A stretch of 64,000 nt of DNA from Kineosporia succinea (GCF_030811555.1 NZ_JAUSQZ010000001.1:2849241-2913240); one strand, 5' to 3'; shown: positions 33,770-42,033, counted from the stretch's first letter. Numbers and translations: made by a program. The notes: generated by a model not told the origin, from the sequence alone.

Positions 33770-34393
33770 GTGCAGTATCAGTTAGGCCATGATGGCCCGG
33801 TGCTTACGACGGCTCAAACAATCGCCGAGACGGCCCCCTGGTGGTTCGCCGGCACCATCGGCCTAGCTGGTGTGACGATCGGCGTGATCCTTAAATGGAT
33901 TACCGATGCTCTCTCGCAGCGGAACAGGAATAGGCGAGAGTCGCAATACCGGTTTATCGCTGATAAGCGGACTGCTTTCACCAACTTTCTTGCAGCCTCC
34001 CACGCGGTGGCGGACGTCCGGGAGCAGATGCGGGACCATGAGGTGCGTAGGTTGCAGTTGGACGCCAAAGATTCAAGCCAGGCTGAGGACGATGAATTCA
34101 ACGAAAAGCTGGATCATTTAGGCCGAGCATGGGAGTCATCATGGTCTGACCTTCGGGAGGCAGTTGCCATGATCGACCTCATAGCCGACAAGGCGACAAT
34201 CAGCGCGTGTCACGCTCTCGCCTCGGTCGCGCATCGGAAGCACGGCCTTCGCCGACGATGGGAGGCAGAGGAGAAGTTCATAGCGGAGGCTCGGCGCGAG
34301 CTTGAAGCCGTGCCCGTCAAAGACGCAACTGCATGGGTTCCGGAGGACTTTGCTGATGACGAGGATGAGGAGGAGCAGGAGGCCTCGCGGTAG
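33770..34393 (+). CDS. Membrane-anchored coiled-coil hypothetical protein
   Basis: About 207 residues from GTG 33770; a later start is possible. One N-terminal TM (APWWFAGTIGLAGVTIGVILKWI) is followed by a long helical region with charged heptads and an acidic tail ending DEDEEEQEASR. Topology suggests a cytoplasmic domain tethered to the membrane. No family recognised. Last gene of the element's right arm. Confidence 0.65.
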   Translation: MQYQLGHDGPVLTTAQTIAETAPWWFAGTIGLAGVTIGVILKWITDALSQRNRNRRESQYRFIADKRTAFTNFLAASHAVADVREQMRDHEVRRLQLDAKDSSQAEDDEFNEKLDHLGRAWESSWSDLREAVAMIDLIADKATISACHALASVAHRKHGLRRRWEAEEKFIAEARRELEAVPVKDATAWVPEDFADDEDEEEQEASR

Positions 34394-34501
34394 TTCGCGG
34401 GCGATGGCCCGGATTCTCAGCCCGGAGATGGGACTGTGAGACGACATCCCCCATATCGCGGCGTGAGTCAGCGGCTGGCCAGCCGTGCTGGCCGCCGGGC
34501 A

Positions 34502-34604
34502 GGGTTGTGCGGGTTTTGTGAAGTTCTGCGGAGGTGAAGCCCGCGAAGCAACATGCCTGGTCACGGCTGGTCAACAGAGGTTGTGCAGGTTGTGCGGGTT
34601 CTGC
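34502..34604. repeat. 9-bp iteron array, right copy (inverted)
   Basis: AGGTTGTGC at 34578 and 34587 and GGGTTCTGC at 34596; further units GGGTTGTGC at 34502 and GGGTTTTGT at 34511. Read on the minus strand 34578-34604 matches 27905-27931 at 26 of 27 positions. Confidence 0.85.
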
Positions 34605-34610
34605 GTGAGA

Positions 34611-34772
34611 GGTAGCGGTAGCGGCTGGGGAGCACCCGCGGGGCAGGTTACTGAGGGATTCTGCAGCCGTCGAGACGGCCGCCGCTACCCGGGGATTGCG
34701 GGCATCGATGCTGGTCACGTGCGGGCGGGAGCGGTAGCGGCTGAGGTGACGTCGCCGCTACCCAGGTAGCGG
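34611..34772. repeat. GGTAGCGG 8-bp repeat cluster (six copies, both orientations)
   Basis: GGTAGCGG at 34611, 34617, 34733 and 34765; CCGCTACC at 34682 and 34755. Short 8-bp repeats of this kind are the layout of transfer loci recognised by TraB-type translocases in Streptomyces plasmids; the sequence itself differs from those I know. Confidence 0.78.
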
Positions 34773-34844
34773 CTCGCGGGGAAGGCGCCGGCATGTTCCG
34801 CCAGGCCAAATTCCGTGCGGGCGGTGGCAACGTCTGTCGGGCCG

Positions 34845-34938
34845 CTAGGCCGCAAGAGACCAGGCGGCAGAGGGCGGGAAGGGCAAGACGATGCCTAGCG
34901 GGTCCGCTAGGGCTAGCGGGTCGGGTCGCTAGGCCTAG
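34845..34938. repeat. CTAG cluster C (six CTAG in 94 nt)
   Basis: CTAG at 34845, 34895, 34907, 34913, 34929 and 34935. CTAGCGG-GT-CCGCTAG (34895-34910) is a perfect 7-bp dyad. It overlaps no convincing gene and lies 165 nt inside attR. Confidence 0.8.
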
Positions 34939-35101
34939 CGGGGTACGACGTGCCCTGTCGGGCTTGCTCACGGACTGCTCACGAGACCGTTGGCACTGCG
35001 TGATACCAGGTGACACGTCGGGTCGGGGTGAATGGCCTCTGAGCTGCGGGGGAACCACGCGTAGCGCATCCAAAGTCACCAGTTTGCAGGGGTACTCGCA
35101 C

Positions 35102-35155
35102 ACTGAAAATCGGAAGGTCGACGGTTCGACCCCGTCCCTGGCCACCAGAACAAAA
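35102..35155. repeat. attR: duplicated tRNA-Phe 3' segment
   Basis: 54 nt identical to 25336-25389. The 5' half of a tRNA is absent, so this is not a functional tRNA gene. Confidence 0.93.
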
Positions 35156-35191
35156 CGCCCCTGAACTGCGAAGCAGCGGTTCGGGGGCGTT
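35154..35191 (+). terminator. Original chromosomal terminator of the tRNA operon, displaced to attR
   Basis: AACGCCCC pairs with GGGGCGTT over an inner GAACTGC/GCGGTTC stem with one mismatch. It is the host counterpart of the hairpin at 25387-25428. Confidence 0.65.
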
Positions 35192-35228
35192 CTGGTTCGC
35201 CCTGTCTCCCCGAGGCGCCCGGCCTCCC

Positions 35229-35648
35229 TCAGTGACCCTTCGGTGCACTCCCGAGCAGCAGGTCCAGCGTCGAATGCTGCTCACCATCGGTCGCCCACCT
35301 CACCGCCGTGAAGCCGGTGCCGCCGTCCTCGCGGAGCCAGGGATCCGCGCCGGCGGTCAGGAGCTCCTTCACCACCGCGTCGTGGCCGTGCGAGGCGGCG
35401 CCGCACAGGGGCAGGCCCTCGTCTCCCGGGCCGCTCTCCAGGTTGGGGTCGGCCCCGGCCGCGAGCAGTACCCGGACGTTCTCGGAGCGGTTGCCGAGGC
35501 TCGCGCGGTACAGGGGCGTGCTTCCTCCCTCGCCGCGGACGTCGGGGTCGGCCCCGGCCCGCAGAAGCCGCCTCACCTGCCCGGGTGACCCCCATGCGGC
35601 AGCCTCGAACAGACGTCCCTGCAGCTTCTTGCGCTTGCGGCGGTTCAT
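35229..35648 (-). CDS. Ankyrin-repeat protein
   Basis: 139 residues. Three to four ankyrin repeats: GSTPLYRASLGNRSENVRVLLAAGADPN, then GLPLCGAASHGHDAVVKELLTAGADPW, with a partial first repeat (VRRLLRAGADPDVRG). The N-terminus MNRRKRKKLQGRL is strongly basic. Protein-protein interaction role; partner unknown. First host gene after attR. Confidence 0.88.
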   Translation of the reverse strand: MNRRKRKKLQGRLFEAAAWGSPGQVRRLLRAGADPDVRGEGGSTPLYRASLGNRSENVRVLLAAGADPNLESGPGDEGLPLCGAASHGHDAVVKELLTAGADPWLREDGGTGFTAVRWATDGEQHSTLDLLLGSAPKGH

Positions 35649-35746
35649 GGGGGCATCTTCTACCAGCGTGGGGCGGCCGGGGCTCTCGATTGGGCTCGGT
35701 CGCGGCTGCGCCCTAGCCTGGGCGACCGAGCCGAGGGGGAACCGCC

Positions 35747-35881
35747 ATGACCACCGAGCCACAGACGATCGCCGACGCCCGGGCCGAGTTCCTGAGGCTC
35801 GGCCTCTGCCTCGACCCGATCCCGGTGCAGGATCCGCCCGAGGGCGGCGAGGAGTGCCTGCTCACCTTTCCGTGGGGCTGA
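35747..35881 (+). CDS. Small hypothetical protein, 44 residues
   Basis: Starts MTTEPQTIADARAEFLRLG and ends LLTFPWG. ATG at 35747 has GAGGGGGA 6 nt upstream and codon use is fully host-like, so it is probably real although short. No family recognised. Confidence 0.65.
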   Translation: MTTEPQTIADARAEFLRLGLCLDPIPVQDPPEGGEECLLTFPWG

Positions 35882-36040
35882 CCGGACCGGCCTGCGTCAG
35901 CTGACAGCGGGACATTCCCTCCCGAACGGATCGACGCTGCGCCAAAAGGTTCTGCCCCGCGCGGTGCGTTCGGATCCGCACCAATCCACTGTCCCGGTCG
36001 GCCGCGAACTCCTTGCCGATACGACGATGGTGGAGGAGCA

Positions 36041-37579
36041 ATGTCGCCTACGACCGGTAAGTCCAGCAGAGTCGGACCTGTTCGCGCCGCGCTGGCGGGC
36101 CTGGTGGCCGCCGGGCTTGCGCTCGGAGTGGCCGAGCTGGTGGCCGGCGCCATCGGCCGGGCGGTGGCGCCCGCGATCGTGGTCGGGGGTGCCGCGATCG
36201 ACCGGACCCCGCGCTGGCTCAAGGAATTCGCCATCGAGCAGTTCGGCGAGAACGACAAGAACGTCCTCCTGACGGGAATTTTCGTCACCGTCGCGGTGCT
36301 CGCGGCAGTGGTCGGAGTGATTGCCGGACGGCATCGCCGGGTCGGTCTGGTCGGTGCCGCCCTCCTGGGCGTGGTGGCCGCGGCCGCCGCGGCCACGCGT
36401 CCGCAGGCCCATATCATCGACGTGGTGCCATCTTTGGTGGCCGCTGTCGTTGCCGTGGTCGCCCTGGCCGGTCTGCTCTCGGTCAGTGCTCCCGGCCGGT
36501 CGGCCGAGGGGCCCGGGCGCCGGGCGGTTCTGCTGACGTCGGGGCTGGCTGTCGCCGCCGGGTTCGCCGGGGTCGCGGGTCGCCGTCTCCAGAACCTGCG
36601 GACGGACGTGGCGGCGTCGCGTCGGGCCCTTCGGCTCCCGGCGCCCACCACGGCCGCTCCGGCCCTGCCGCCGGGCGCGATGCTCGACGTGAACGGGGTC
36701 AGTGCCTTCTACACGGCGCCGGCTGACTTCTACCGGGTGGACACGGCCCTCTCGGTGCCCCGGCTGACCACGGACGAGTGGAGTCTCAAGATCCACGGAA
36801 TGGTCGAGAGGGAGATCACTCTCGACTTCGACGACCTGCTCGCGCGCCCGATCGTCGAGAACGACATCACGATGACCTGCGTGTCGAACGAGGTCGGCGG
36901 CGGTCTGGTGGGCACGGCCCGCTGGCTCGGCGTCGAACTCGCCCCGCTGCTGCGGGAGGTCGGTGTCGACCCGAACTCGGACCAGCTGGTCGGCACCTCG
37001 GTGGACGGGATGACGATCGGCACGCCGGTCTCGGCCCTGATGGACGGCCGGGCGGCGATGCTGGCGATCGCGATGAACGGCGAACCGCTCCTGCCGCAGC
37101 ACGGATTTCCCTGCCGCATGGTGGTGCCGGGGCTCTACGGATACGTCAGTGCGACGAAATGGCTCGTCGATCTCGAGCTCTCGAGGTTCGACGCGTTCGA
37201 TCCGTACTGGGTGCGGCGGGGCTGGGAACAGCAGGCGCCGATCAAGACCAGTTCGCGCATCGACACGCCGCGTCCGCTGGCCCGGGTCAAGCCGGGCAAG
37301 GTGGCCGTGGCCGGGGTGGCCTGGGCCCAGCAGCGGGGCATCAGCAAGGTCGAGGTGCGGGTCGACGGCGGATCCTGGCAGGAGGCCGAGCTTTCGGCGC
37401 GGGTGAACGACGACCTGTGGCGGCAGTGGGTCTGGACCTGGGACGCGGCCGAGGGCTCGCACACGCTGCAGGTCAGAGCCACGGACCGGGAAGGCGAACT
37501 GCAGACCGAGGACCGCGCCGAGCCGTTCCCGAACGGCTCCTCCGGGTGGCAGTCGATCGTCGTCACCGTAGGCGCCTGA
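36041..37579 (+). CDS. Membrane-anchored molybdopterin-dependent oxidoreductase (sulfite oxidase/MsrP family)
   Basis: 512 residues. N-terminal half has four to five TMs (for example VRAALAGLVAAGLALGVAELVAG, VLLTGIFVTVAVLAAVVGVI). The extracytoplasmic part holds the oxidoreductase molybdopterin domain with the Mo-ligand Cys in ITMTCVSNEVGG, LVGTARWLGVEL and FPCRMVVPGLYGYVSATKW, then a Mo-co dimerisation domain at the C-terminus (WAQQRGISKVEVRVDGG). Substrate unknown. GGAGG precedes the ATG. The next gene encodes a fasciclin lipoprotein, a pairing often seen in actinobacteria. Confidence 0.92.
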   Translation: MSPTTGKSSRVGPVRAALAGLVAAGLALGVAELVAGAIGRAVAPAIVVGGAAIDRTPRWLKEFAIEQFGENDKNVLLTGIFVTVAVLAAVVGVIAGRHRRVGLVGAALLGVVAAAAAATRPQAHIIDVVPSLVAAVVAVVALAGLLSVSAPGRSAEGPGRRAVLLTSGLAVAAGFAGVAGRRLQNLRTDVAASRRALRLPAPTTAAPALPPGAMLDVNGVSAFYTAPADFYRVDTALSVPRLTTDEWSLKIHGMVEREITLDFDDLLARPIVENDITMTCVSNEVGGGLVGTARWLGVELAPLLREVGVDPNSDQLVGTSVDGMTIGTPVSALMDGRAAMLAIAMNGEPLLPQHGFPCRMVVPGLYGYVSATKWLVDLELSRFDAFDPYWVRRGWEQQAPIKTSSRIDTPRPLARVKPGKVAVAGVAWAQQRGISKVEVRVDGGSWQEAELSARVNDDLWRQWVWTWDAAEGSHTLQVRATDREGELQTEDRAEPFPNGSSGWQSIVVTVGA

Positions 37580-37597
37580 AAAAGATTTTCCCACCGA

Positions 37598-37625
37598 CCA
37601 ATCCGGATACCCGGTTGGTCCGAAC
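37598..37625 (+). promoter_or_regulatory. Possible ECF (SigK-like) promoter of the fasciclin gene
   Basis: CCAATC (37598-37603), 16-nt spacer, CCGAAC (37620-37625). SigK promoters of mpt70/mpt83-type genes use CCATCC and CCGAAT with similar spacing, so the fit is partial. The start codon is 50 nt downstream. Confidence 0.4.
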
Positions 37626-37675
37626 CCCTCGTGAAGCTCAAGGACGTCAGACACAACGGGAAGAAGGAACCTCCG

Positions 37676-38353
37676 ATGAACGCCTCGTTCCGCAAGGTTT
37701 TCGTGCTCGGCGTCGCTCTCACGGCCACGGCCGGACTGGCTGCCTGTGGCAGTGACAGCGACGGTGACACCGGCGCGATGACCGACACCAGCACGTCCGC
37801 AAGCAGTTCCGCTCCGATGATGAGCGCCGACAGCACCGAGGGCTCGGCCATGGACAGCGGCCTGGTCGGCTCGGGCTGTGCCGCCTACGCCGAGCAGGTG
37901 CCGGACGGTGCGGGCTCGGTCGAGGGCATGTCGGCCGACCCGGTGGCGACCGCGGCGAGCAACAATCCGCTGCTGAAGACCCTGACCCAGGCCGTTTCCG
38001 GGAAGCTGAACCCGAAGGTCGATCTGGTGGACACGCTGAACGGCGGCGAGTTCACGGTTTTCGCCCCGGTCGACGATGCCTTCGCCAAGGTCCCGGCCAA
38101 GACCCTGGACACGCTGAAGACCGACAGCAAGACCCTGACCGACATCCTGACGTATCACGTGGTGGCGGGCCAGCTTTCGCCGACCGACGTGGTGGGTGAG
38201 CAGAAGACGGTCGAGGGCAAGAACGTGGACGTGACCGGTTCGGGTGACAACCTGAAGGTCAACGGCGCCAGCGTGATCTGCGGCGGCGTGAAGACCGCCA
38301 ACGCCACGGTGTACCTGATCGACGAGGTGCTCAGCCCGGCTGACGCCAAGTAG
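37676..38353 (+). CDS. Fasciclin (FAS1)-domain lipoprotein, MPT70/MPT83-like
   Basis: 225 residues. Signal peptide with lipobox ending GLAACGSD, then a Thr/Ser/Met-rich linker, then one FAS1 domain (about 90-225) with [42 protein letters not shown] and [22 protein letters not shown]. The order and linker closely match mycobacterial MPT83/MPT70. Surface-anchored, probably adhesion-like or redox-linked through the neighbouring Mo enzyme. Start at 37676; the longer frame adds residues before the signal peptide. Confidence 0.92.
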   Translation: MNASFRKVFVLGVALTATAGLAACGSDSDGDTGAMTDTSTSASSSAPMMSADSTEGSAMDSGLVGSGCAAYAEQVPDGAGSVEGMSADPVATAASNNPLLKTLTQAVSGKLNPKVDLVDTLNGGEFTVFAPVDDAFAKVPAKTLDTLKTDSKTLTDILTYHVVAGQLSPTDVVGEQKTVEGKNVDVTGSGDNLKVNGASVICGGVKTANATVYLIDEVLSPADAK

Positions 38354-38366
38354 TACCACTTCCCGA

Positions 38367-38417
38367 CACGTCCGGACGGGTCAGTCGCGATCTCGGCGAC
38401 TGGCCCGTCCGGACGTG
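38367..38417. terminator. 22-bp perfect hairpin terminator
   Basis: CACGTCCGGACGGGTCAGTC begins the left arm (38367-38388), and the right arm is 38396-38417. It serves the fasciclin gene and the convergent gene at 38442. Confidence 0.8.
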
Positions 38418-38441
38418 CTGGGCGAAAGTTCTCTCCTCGTC

Positions 38442-38918
38442 TCAGCCCTCTTCGTCGACCTCGCCCTGCGCGCCCTCGAGCACGTGCAGCACCTCGTCGA
38501 GGTAGTCCGTCCACTCCTGCTCGTCGGGCGGGTACACCGCGAGCAGCCAGCCGCCCACCGCGAGACCGGTGGTGGCCACGTCACCGGGGTCCATGACCTC
38601 GAGCACCGGCTTCTCGCCCACCGCGGCCGACATGTAGGTGCGAGCCAGGTCGGCCGAGACCTCCGACCAGTTCTCCTGGGTCTCGGCGAAGTTCTGGGCC
38701 AGGTCTTCGATGTCGCCCTCGGCCGGCACGTCGCCGTCGTGCAGGTCCTGCAGAACCACCGCGGTGACGTTGATGGTCAGCTGGAACGCGTTGATCGTGA
38801 AGTCGTCGCCCTGTTCCAGGATGGCGTCGATCGCGGCGTCGAACTGGTCCGGGTCCTCGAACACGGAGGCTGCGAAGCCCTCGCGCACGGCCGCCTCTAC
38901 GGCGTCGTCGATCAGCAC
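38442..38918 (-). CDS. Acidic hypothetical protein
   Basis: 158 residues, strongly acidic (many Asp and Glu), no TM or Cys. MLIDDAVEAAVREGFAASVF at the N-terminus. No recognised family; host-like codon use supports a real gene. Confidence 0.75.
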   Translation of the reverse strand: MLIDDAVEAAVREGFAASVFEDPDQFDAAIDAILEQGDDFTINAFQLTINVTAVVLQDLHDGDVPAEGDIEDLAQNFAETQENWSEVSADLARTYMSAAVGEKPVLEVMDPGDVATTGLAVGGWLLAVYPPDEQEWTDYLDEVLHVLEGAQGEVDEEG

Positions 38919-38991
38919 TGGCCGTCTCCTTGCTCGCGAGTGAGGCCTTCACCGTAATGCCCGGACCCGGTCGCCGGACGACCCCTCGGCA

Positions 38992-39402
38992 TCAACCGCG
39001 GCCAGGGGCCGGTGAGCCGGGGACTTCTGAGGGCCGGTCCATCGAGTGCACGTCGGCCGTTGTCGCGTGCCGTCCCCAGCGCACCTCGATGTCGGTGGAC
39101 GCGTCCGGTTCCGGCAGTGTCCGCAGCCCGCCGTAGACCTTCTGGCCGGCGTCGAACGTGCTGGGACCCACCGACCGGAACAGGCTTTCGCTGTAGAACC
39201 GCCAGGCTGCGTCGGAGTGCCCGCCCAGGCAGTAGTCGTCGGTGAGCACAGTCATCCGCAGAGGGTCCTGGCAGACGGCCACGAACGCGAGGGCGGCCGT
39301 CGCGGCCGGGGCGGGGTCCGCATCGACGGTCGCGCAACCGACGGCAACGAGGCCGAACACGGCAGCGAGCAGCGCGTGCAGGCCGCGGGCGGCGGCGGGC
39401 AT
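38992..39402 (-). CDS. Small lipoprotein of unknown function
   Basis: 136 residues. Signal peptide ALLAAVFGLVAVGC with lipobox Cys, then an extracytoplasmic domain with a Cys pair (VCQDPL and YCLGGH) that could form a disulfide. ATG at 39402 follows GGAGG; the longer frame to 39522 is rejected. Function unknown. Confidence 0.78.
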   Translation of the reverse strand: MPAAARGLHALLAAVFGLVAVGCATVDADPAPAATAALAFVAVCQDPLRMTVLTDDYCLGGHSDAAWRFYSESLFRSVGPSTFDAGQKVYGGLRTLPEPDASTDIEVRWGRHATTADVHSMDRPSEVPGSPAPGRG

Positions 39403-39650
39403 GGGGGTCCTCCGGAAGATACCGGGGGTTGTCAGGGACCCGGCGCCGAACCACGTTCGCACAATCGCCGGGGTATGTCCGGGATTCTGGCCAAAAACAA
39501 TGGTTGAAGCTGTGTGTCGCACCAGTGGTGTGTGGACGCGCGGGGCGGCTCACAGGGGGAGCCGGGAGGCGGGCGAGGCACCTCGCGCAGCAGGCCTGAG
39601 CACGCGCGGGGCGCAATGGCCGAGGGAGGGCCGGACGACCCCGCCCGTCC

Positions 39651-40595
39651 CTACCCGGCCTGGCTGTCGCTGCGGACGTGCTCGTCGCCCCAGGTGGGGG
39701 AGGCGGAGCTCAATTCGGACAGCACGGCCTGAATGGCCGGGCTGGCGTCGGCGCTGCGGCGCCAGGCCGCGAACACCTCGCGCTTCGGGGCCCGCTTCAG
39801 CGGCAGTGCCACCAGGTCGTCACGCAACGGCGGGCGGGCCAGCCGGGGGATCAGGGCGATCACCGACCCGGACGCCACCAGAGACAGTTGCGTGCTGAAG
39901 TCGTCGATCAGGTGCCGCACGTCGGGTTCCTCGGCCGCGCCGGCGAACAGCCGCCGGAACCATTGGTGACACACGGTTCCCGGCGGGCTGGTGACCCAGG
40001 CGTGCCCGGCCAGGTCGTCGATGCTGAGCGGGCGCCCGATCGCGGCCAGGGGGTGGGTGCGATGGAGCACGACGTCGCCGACGTCGGTGTGCACGTGCCG
40101 CTGGCTGACGGACGTGGGGAGGGTGACCGGGAGCCCGTCGGCGTCGTGGACCATCGCCAGGTCGGCGGTGCCGGCCTCGACGCTGTGCAGGGCCTGCTCG
40201 GGATCCTGCTCGGAGATGTGCAGCGACAGGTCCGGTGCCTGGGCGAACAGCGCCGTGACGGCCGGGGCCAGCAGCCCGCGGATCCCGGTCGAGAAACCGA
40301 CCACCCGCAGCACCCCGCGCGGCGCCCCCTCGGAGACCGACCGCGCGGCCTCGGCGCAGTGCTCCAGCGCCTGGAAGACCTCGGGCGCCGAGTCGACGAT
40401 CGCCTGCCCGGCCGGGGTCAGCACCACCCCGCGTCCGGCCGGGGCCAGCACCGGCACCCCGACCTCCCGCTCCAGGCGCTTGATCTGCTGCGACACCGCG
40501 GAGGCGGTGAAGCCCAGCTCGTCGGCGGCCTTGGCCAGCGTGCCCAGCACCGCCACCGATCGCAACGCGCGCAGGGCGCTCACATCGATCATCAA
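39651..40595 (-). CDS. LysR-family transcriptional regulator
   Basis: 314 residues. HTH at the N-terminus (LRSVAVLGTLAKAADELGFTASAVSQQIKRLEREVG), then a PBP-type effector domain. Standard length. Divergent from the DapA-family synthase at 40666 with a 70-nt gap, so that gene is a likely target. Confidence 0.92.
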   Translation of the reverse strand: MMIDVSALRALRSVAVLGTLAKAADELGFTASAVSQQIKRLEREVGVPVLAPAGRGVVLTPAGQAIVDSAPEVFQALEHCAEAARSVSEGAPRGVLRVVGFSTGIRGLLAPAVTALFAQAPDLSLHISEQDPEQALHSVEAGTADLAMVHDADGLPVTLPTSVSQRHVHTDVGDVVLHRTHPLAAIGRPLSIDDLAGHAWVTSPPGTVCHQWFRRLFAGAAEEPDVRHLIDDFSTQLSLVASGSVIALIPRLARPPLRDDLVALPLKRAPKREVFAAWRRSADASPAIQAVLSELSSASPTWGDEHVRSDSQAG

Positions 40596-40665
40596 GTCAG
40601 ATTACGCAATACCGCCAAGAAACCTTCGCTGGACCGCAGGGGTGACAAGCGGCAGGATCATCCCC

Positions 40666-41574
40666 ATGGCTACCGAGCGCATCCCTGCTGACCTGCTCTT
40701 CGGCTCCAACATCGTTGCCATGGTGAGCCCGATGAAGCCGGACGGTTCCATCGACGACGCCGGGGTGGCGAGCCTCGTCGAGCACCTGCTCAGCACCGGG
40801 TGCGACGGCCTCGTCGTGGGCGGCACCACCGGGGAGGCGCCCACTCTCGGCGACTTCGAGGCCATCGAGCTCGTGCGCCTGGTCAAGAAGCTGGCGCAGG
40901 GGCAGGTTCCGGTGATCGCCGGTGTCGGCACCTACGACACCGCCGCCACCGTGCGCCGCGCCCAGGAGGCCGAGGCGGCCGGCGCTGACGCGCTGCTGCT
41001 GGTCACGCCCTACTACAACCGCCCGACCCAGGCCGGTGTGGTGGCCCACTGCACGACCGTGGCCGACGCCACCGCCCTCCCGGTGATGCTCTACGACATC
41101 CCCGGGCGCACGGGCCTGGCGCTCACCGCGTCCACCATCATCGAACTGGCCGCCCACCCGCGCATCCAGGCGATCAAGGACGCGAAGGGCGACCTGTTCG
41201 AGGCCATCACGATCATGGCCCGCACCGGTCTGGCCTACTACTGCGGCATCGACGAGCTGAACCTGCCCTACCTCGCCAGCGGCGCCACCGGAGTGGTCAG
41301 CGTCGTCGGCAACGTGGTGGCCGACCGCAACGCCGAGCTGATCCGGGCGGTGCGCGAGAGCAACCTCGACGTCGCCCAGAAGGTGAACCGCGAGCTGATC
41401 CCGGTGACCGACGCGCTGATGCGCACCTCGTCCGGCGCGATCATGGCCAAGGCGGCGCTCGCCGAGCTGAAGATCATCGAGAACGCCACGGTGCGCCTGC
41501 CGCTCGTGGAGTCGCCCGCCGAAGACCTGCAGAAGCTGCGCTACGCCCTGGAGACCGTCGCGATCAAGGCCTGA
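40666..41574 (+). CDS. dapA: 4-hydroxy-tetrahydrodipicolinate synthase
   Basis: 302 residues. Canonical DapA motifs: GLVVGGTTGEAPTLG, PYYNRPTQAGVVAHC, catalytic Tyr in MLYDIPGRTG, Schiff-base Lys in IQAIKDAKGD. The start ATG at 40666 follows a CAGGAT box at 7 nt, so leaderless transcription is possible. It condenses pyruvate and aspartate semialdehyde for lysine and peptidoglycan diaminopimelate synthesis. Confidence 0.93.
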   Translation: MATERIPADLLFGSNIVAMVSPMKPDGSIDDAGVASLVEHLLSTGCDGLVVGGTTGEAPTLGDFEAIELVRLVKKLAQGQVPVIAGVGTYDTAATVRRAQEAEAAGADALLLVTPYYNRPTQAGVVAHCTTVADATALPVMLYDIPGRTGLALTASTIIELAAHPRIQAIKDAKGDLFEAITIMARTGLAYYCGIDELNLPYLASGATGVVSVVGNVVADRNAELIRAVRESNLDVAQKVNRELIPVTDALMRTSSGAIMAKAALAELKIIENATVRLPLVESPAEDLQKLRYALETVAIKA

Positions 41575-41582
41575 GCGAAGGG

Positions 41583-41960
41583 TCAGCCCAGCACGTAGGT
41601 GCCGATCAGCTGCCCGATCGCCCGGATGTCGACGCGGCCCTTGAACTCGAACCGCACGTTGCCCACGGCGCTGAACCACAGGTCGAGCTCGGCGTCGAGG
41701 TCGAAGGTGCCGGCCGTCTCGATCGAGAACACCTGCACCTTGTTGTAGGGCAGCGTGGTGAAGTCCTTCTTCTTGCCGGTCATGCCCTGCACGTTCACCG
41801 CGATGATGCGCTTGTTCGTGAAGACGACGTGGTCACGCACGGTCTTGAAGGCCCACAGGATCTGCTCGTTCTGGATCAGCAGCGGGCCCACGTGCTTCTC
41901 CACGTCGCGGGGCGAGCACTCGCTGAGCCGGAACACCGAATCGGTGGCGAAGTCGATCAT
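41583..41960 (-). CDS. PH-domain (bacterial PH, YokE-like) protein
   Basis: 125 residues. LIQNEQILWAFKTVRDHVVFTNKRIIAVNVQGMTGKKKDFTTLPYNKVQVFSIETAG is the bacterial pleckstrin-homology fold typical of stress and membrane-associated proteins. TAGACT lies 6 nt before the ATG, so the transcript is probably leaderless. Convergent with dapA. Confidence 0.9.
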   Translation of the reverse strand: MIDFATDSVFRLSECSPRDVEKHVGPLLIQNEQILWAFKTVRDHVVFTNKRIIAVNVQGMTGKKKDFTTLPYNKVQVFSIETAGTFDLDAELDLWFSAVGNVRFEFKGRVDIRAIGQLIGTYVLG

Positions 41961-42033
41961 TTACGCAGTCTAGGCAAAAGGGCCCGATGGGGGACGACGC
42001 CCGCACCGACGTCGTCGTCTCCCGTCGCGGGGT

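Larger units (their letters stand above)
25336..35155. mobile_element. 9.8-kb integrated element in tRNA-Phe (replicative, no transfer genes seen)
   Basis: Bounded by the 54-bp att repeats. Minus-strand block: integrase, excisionase-like protein, Cys-rich protein, DUF3987/YfjI-like protein, small D-x-R repeat protein, primase-polymerase and two unknowns. Plus-strand block: GntR/HutC regulator, P-loop kinase and a membrane-anchored protein. There is no FtsK/TraB-like translocase, relaxase, capsid or terminase. Size and content fit actinobacterial integrative mobilizable or satellite elements. Non-coding DNA has several families of short repeats, and parts (33.1-34.4 kb) are visibly more AT-rich than the host. 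Confidence 0.9.

Noticed and set aside
34648-35145. 165-residue minus-strand frame starting MARDGVEPSTFRFS
   Set aside because: This wording is a familiar artefact produced by translating a tRNA 3' end in antisense; here it covers attR and the repeat clusters.
35102-35155. Second tRNA-Phe gene
   Set aside because: Only the 3' part is present; there is no 5' acceptor or D-arm. It is attR.
34979-35287. 102-residue minus-strand frame across attR
   Set aside because: Same artefact type (GQGRGRTVDLPIFS) over the duplicated tRNA end.
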